From positions 1-5,484 of the forward strand of contig JALTLI010000079.1 in assembly GCA_027005635.1 (NCBI GenBank): a stretch of DNA of 5,484 bases, in the 5' to 3' direction. The DNA is from Alphaproteobacteria bacterium (lineage in GTDB: Bacteria; Pseudomonadota; Alphaproteobacteria; UBA2136; JALTLI01). The first letter of the stretch is position 1. Each line of letters begins with the position of its first letter. The notes under the pieces were generated by a model. That model did not search any database. It worked only from the letters and a program-made list of their open reading frames with translations, and was not told where the DNA came from. Positions 4,548 through 5,484 of this stretch are shown here, in pieces. A program made the translations under genes and the position numbers.

Positions 4548-5484
4548 ATGGCATTCGATAAAATTCAAATCCCTAGCGGTGAAAAAATCACAATGGAAGC
4601 TGGTAAATTACATGTACCAGACAACCCAATTGTATGTTTTATTGAAGGAGATGGAATTGGCCCAGATATTTGGGCAGCTGCCAAACATGTACTAGATGTT
4701 GCAGTTATGAAAGCTTATTCTGGCAGGAGAAAAATTTCTTGGATGGAAGTATTTGCAGGTGAAAAAGCTAATGATGTTTACGCTGAAGAAGTTTGGTTAC
4801 CAAAAGAAACCTTAGATGCACTTGATGAATATTTAGTTGGTATAAAAGGCCCTCTAACTACCCCTATTGGTGGTGGTTTTCGTTCTTTAAACGTGGCTTT
4901 ACGCCAAGAACTTGATTTATACACTTGCCTACGTCCTGTGCGTTATTTTGCAGGTGTACCAAGCCCAGTAAAAGAACCTGAAAAAACAAATATGGTTGTG
5001 TTCCGTGAAAACTCTGAAGATATATACGCAGGTGTGGAATTTGCAGCAGGAACTGATGAAAACAAAAAATTAATCTCATTTTTACAAGATGAAATGGGAG
5101 TTACAAAAATCCGTTTTCCTGAAACTTCTGGTATTGGTATTAAACCAATTTCTAAAGAAGGTACAGAACGCTTAATGCGTGCAGCAATTGATTATGCAAT
5201 TGATAAAAATTTACCGTCTGTAACAATAGTTCATAAAGGTAATATCATGAAATTTACCGAAGGAGCATTTAAAACTTGGGGCTACGATGTTGCACGTAAA
5301 GAATACTCAGATAAAGTAGTAGTAGCAGAAGATGTAAGCTGGAATATACCAGAAGGAAAAATTGTAATTAAAGATGTTATTGCAGATGCATTTTTACAGC
5401 AAATTTTAACTCGTCCAGCAGAATATTCAGTTGTTGCAACCATGAATTTAAACGGCGATTATATATCTGACGCCCTAGCTGCAA
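4548..5484 (+). CDS. icd: NADP-dependent isocitrate dehydrogenase, N-terminal three quarters (cut by window edge)
   Basis: Icd oxidatively decarboxylates isocitrate to 2-oxoglutarate with NADP in the TCA cycle. The open frame of 312 codons aligns with E. coli Icd from the first residues (KITMEAGKLHVPDNP, then FIEGDGIGPD at 31-40). Substrate residues share E. coli numbering: S113 and N115 in FRSLNVALR, R119, R129, R153, Y160 and K230 in HKGNIMKF. The metal-binding aspartates lie in IKDVIADAF (D280, as E. coli D283) and DYISDA (D304 and D308, as D307 and D311), after a 3-residue deletion in the variable stretch near 252-270. S113 is the residue AceK phosphorylates in enteric bacteria; whether this organism has AceK is unknown. 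Relatives are about 416 aa, so about 100 residues lie beyond the edge. AAAGG at 4535-4539 is 8 nt before the ATG. The gene diverges from the moa operon and has no part in Moco synthesis. Confidence 0.96.
   Translation, partial: MAFDKIQIPSGEKITMEAGKLHVPDNPIVCFIEGDGIGPDIWAAAKHVLDVAVMKAYSGRRKISWMEVFAGEKANDVYAEEVWLPKETLDALDEYLVGIKGPLTTPIGGGFRSLNVALRQELDLYTCLRPVRYFAGVPSPVKEPEKTNMVVFRENSEDIYAGVEFAAGTDENKKLISFLQDEMGVTKIRFPETSGIGIKPISKEGTERLMRAAIDYAIDKNLPSVTIVHKGNIMKFTEGAFKTWGYDVARKEYSDKVVVAEDVSWNIPEGKIVIKDVIADAFLQQILTRPAEYSVVATMNLNGDYISDALAA

Noticed and set aside
4864..5079. 71-codon minus-strand open frame opposite icd
   Set aside because: It is antisense to the active-site part of icd; the composition is that of a reverse-strand shadow.
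1..5484. Undescribed system, mobile element, CRISPR array or recent gene transfer
   Set aside because: Every gene belongs to a well-known family, base composition looks uniform across both transcription units, and no direct repeats, transposase or integrase remnants or tRNA sites were seen by eye.

Overview
The window looks like AT-rich (roughly one-third G+C by eye) bacterial chromosome, most likely from a gammaproteobacterium. The reasons are an MoaA that reads much like the E. coli protein from end to end, an E. coli-class NADP isocitrate dehydrogenase with the AceK-type serine, a Moco-riboswitch-like leader whose 3' end closely matches the E. coli moaA leader, and a perfect FNR box. The genus cannot be told from the sequence. 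I see no mobile element, tRNA, rRNA, CRISPR or phage signal.

Positions 1-4302, minus strand, hold a tightly packed molybdenum cofactor operon read right to left: moaA, a moaC-mogA/moaB fusion, moeA, moaD, moaE and mobA. mobA runs off the left edge. Neighbouring genes overlap by up to 8 nt or sit 0-5 nt apart, and most ribosome binding sites lie inside the previous gene, so translational coupling is likely. Together the products cover GTP to cyclic pyranopterin monophosphate (MoaA, MoaC), to molybdopterin (MoaD/MoaE), to adenylylated molybdopterin (Mog domain), to Moco (MoeA), to the guanine dinucleotide form (MobA). The MoaD-activating enzyme MoeB is not in the window.

Positions 4303-4547 form the divergent control region. 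From the moaA side it holds the riboswitch leader, a -10 element (TACAAT), and an FNR/ANR-type palindrome TTGAT-N4-ATCAA whose centre falls at -41.5 from the inferred moa start. On the other side are a TATAAT abutting the FNR box, a 15-bp palindrome and a ribosome binding site for icd. The inferred logic is that oxygen limitation turns on moa through FNR, the riboswitch trims it when Moco is plentiful, and the same FNR box could repress icd.

Positions 4548-5484, plus strand, carry the first 312 codons of icd (NADP-dependent isocitrate dehydrogenase), cut by the right edge.

I did not find an undescribed system. The points most worth a second look are the FNR box geometry shared by moa and icd, the start-codon puzzle of moaA beneath the riboswitch, and the reuse of the Gly-Gly tail codons of MoaA and MoaD as Shine-Dalgarno sequences.
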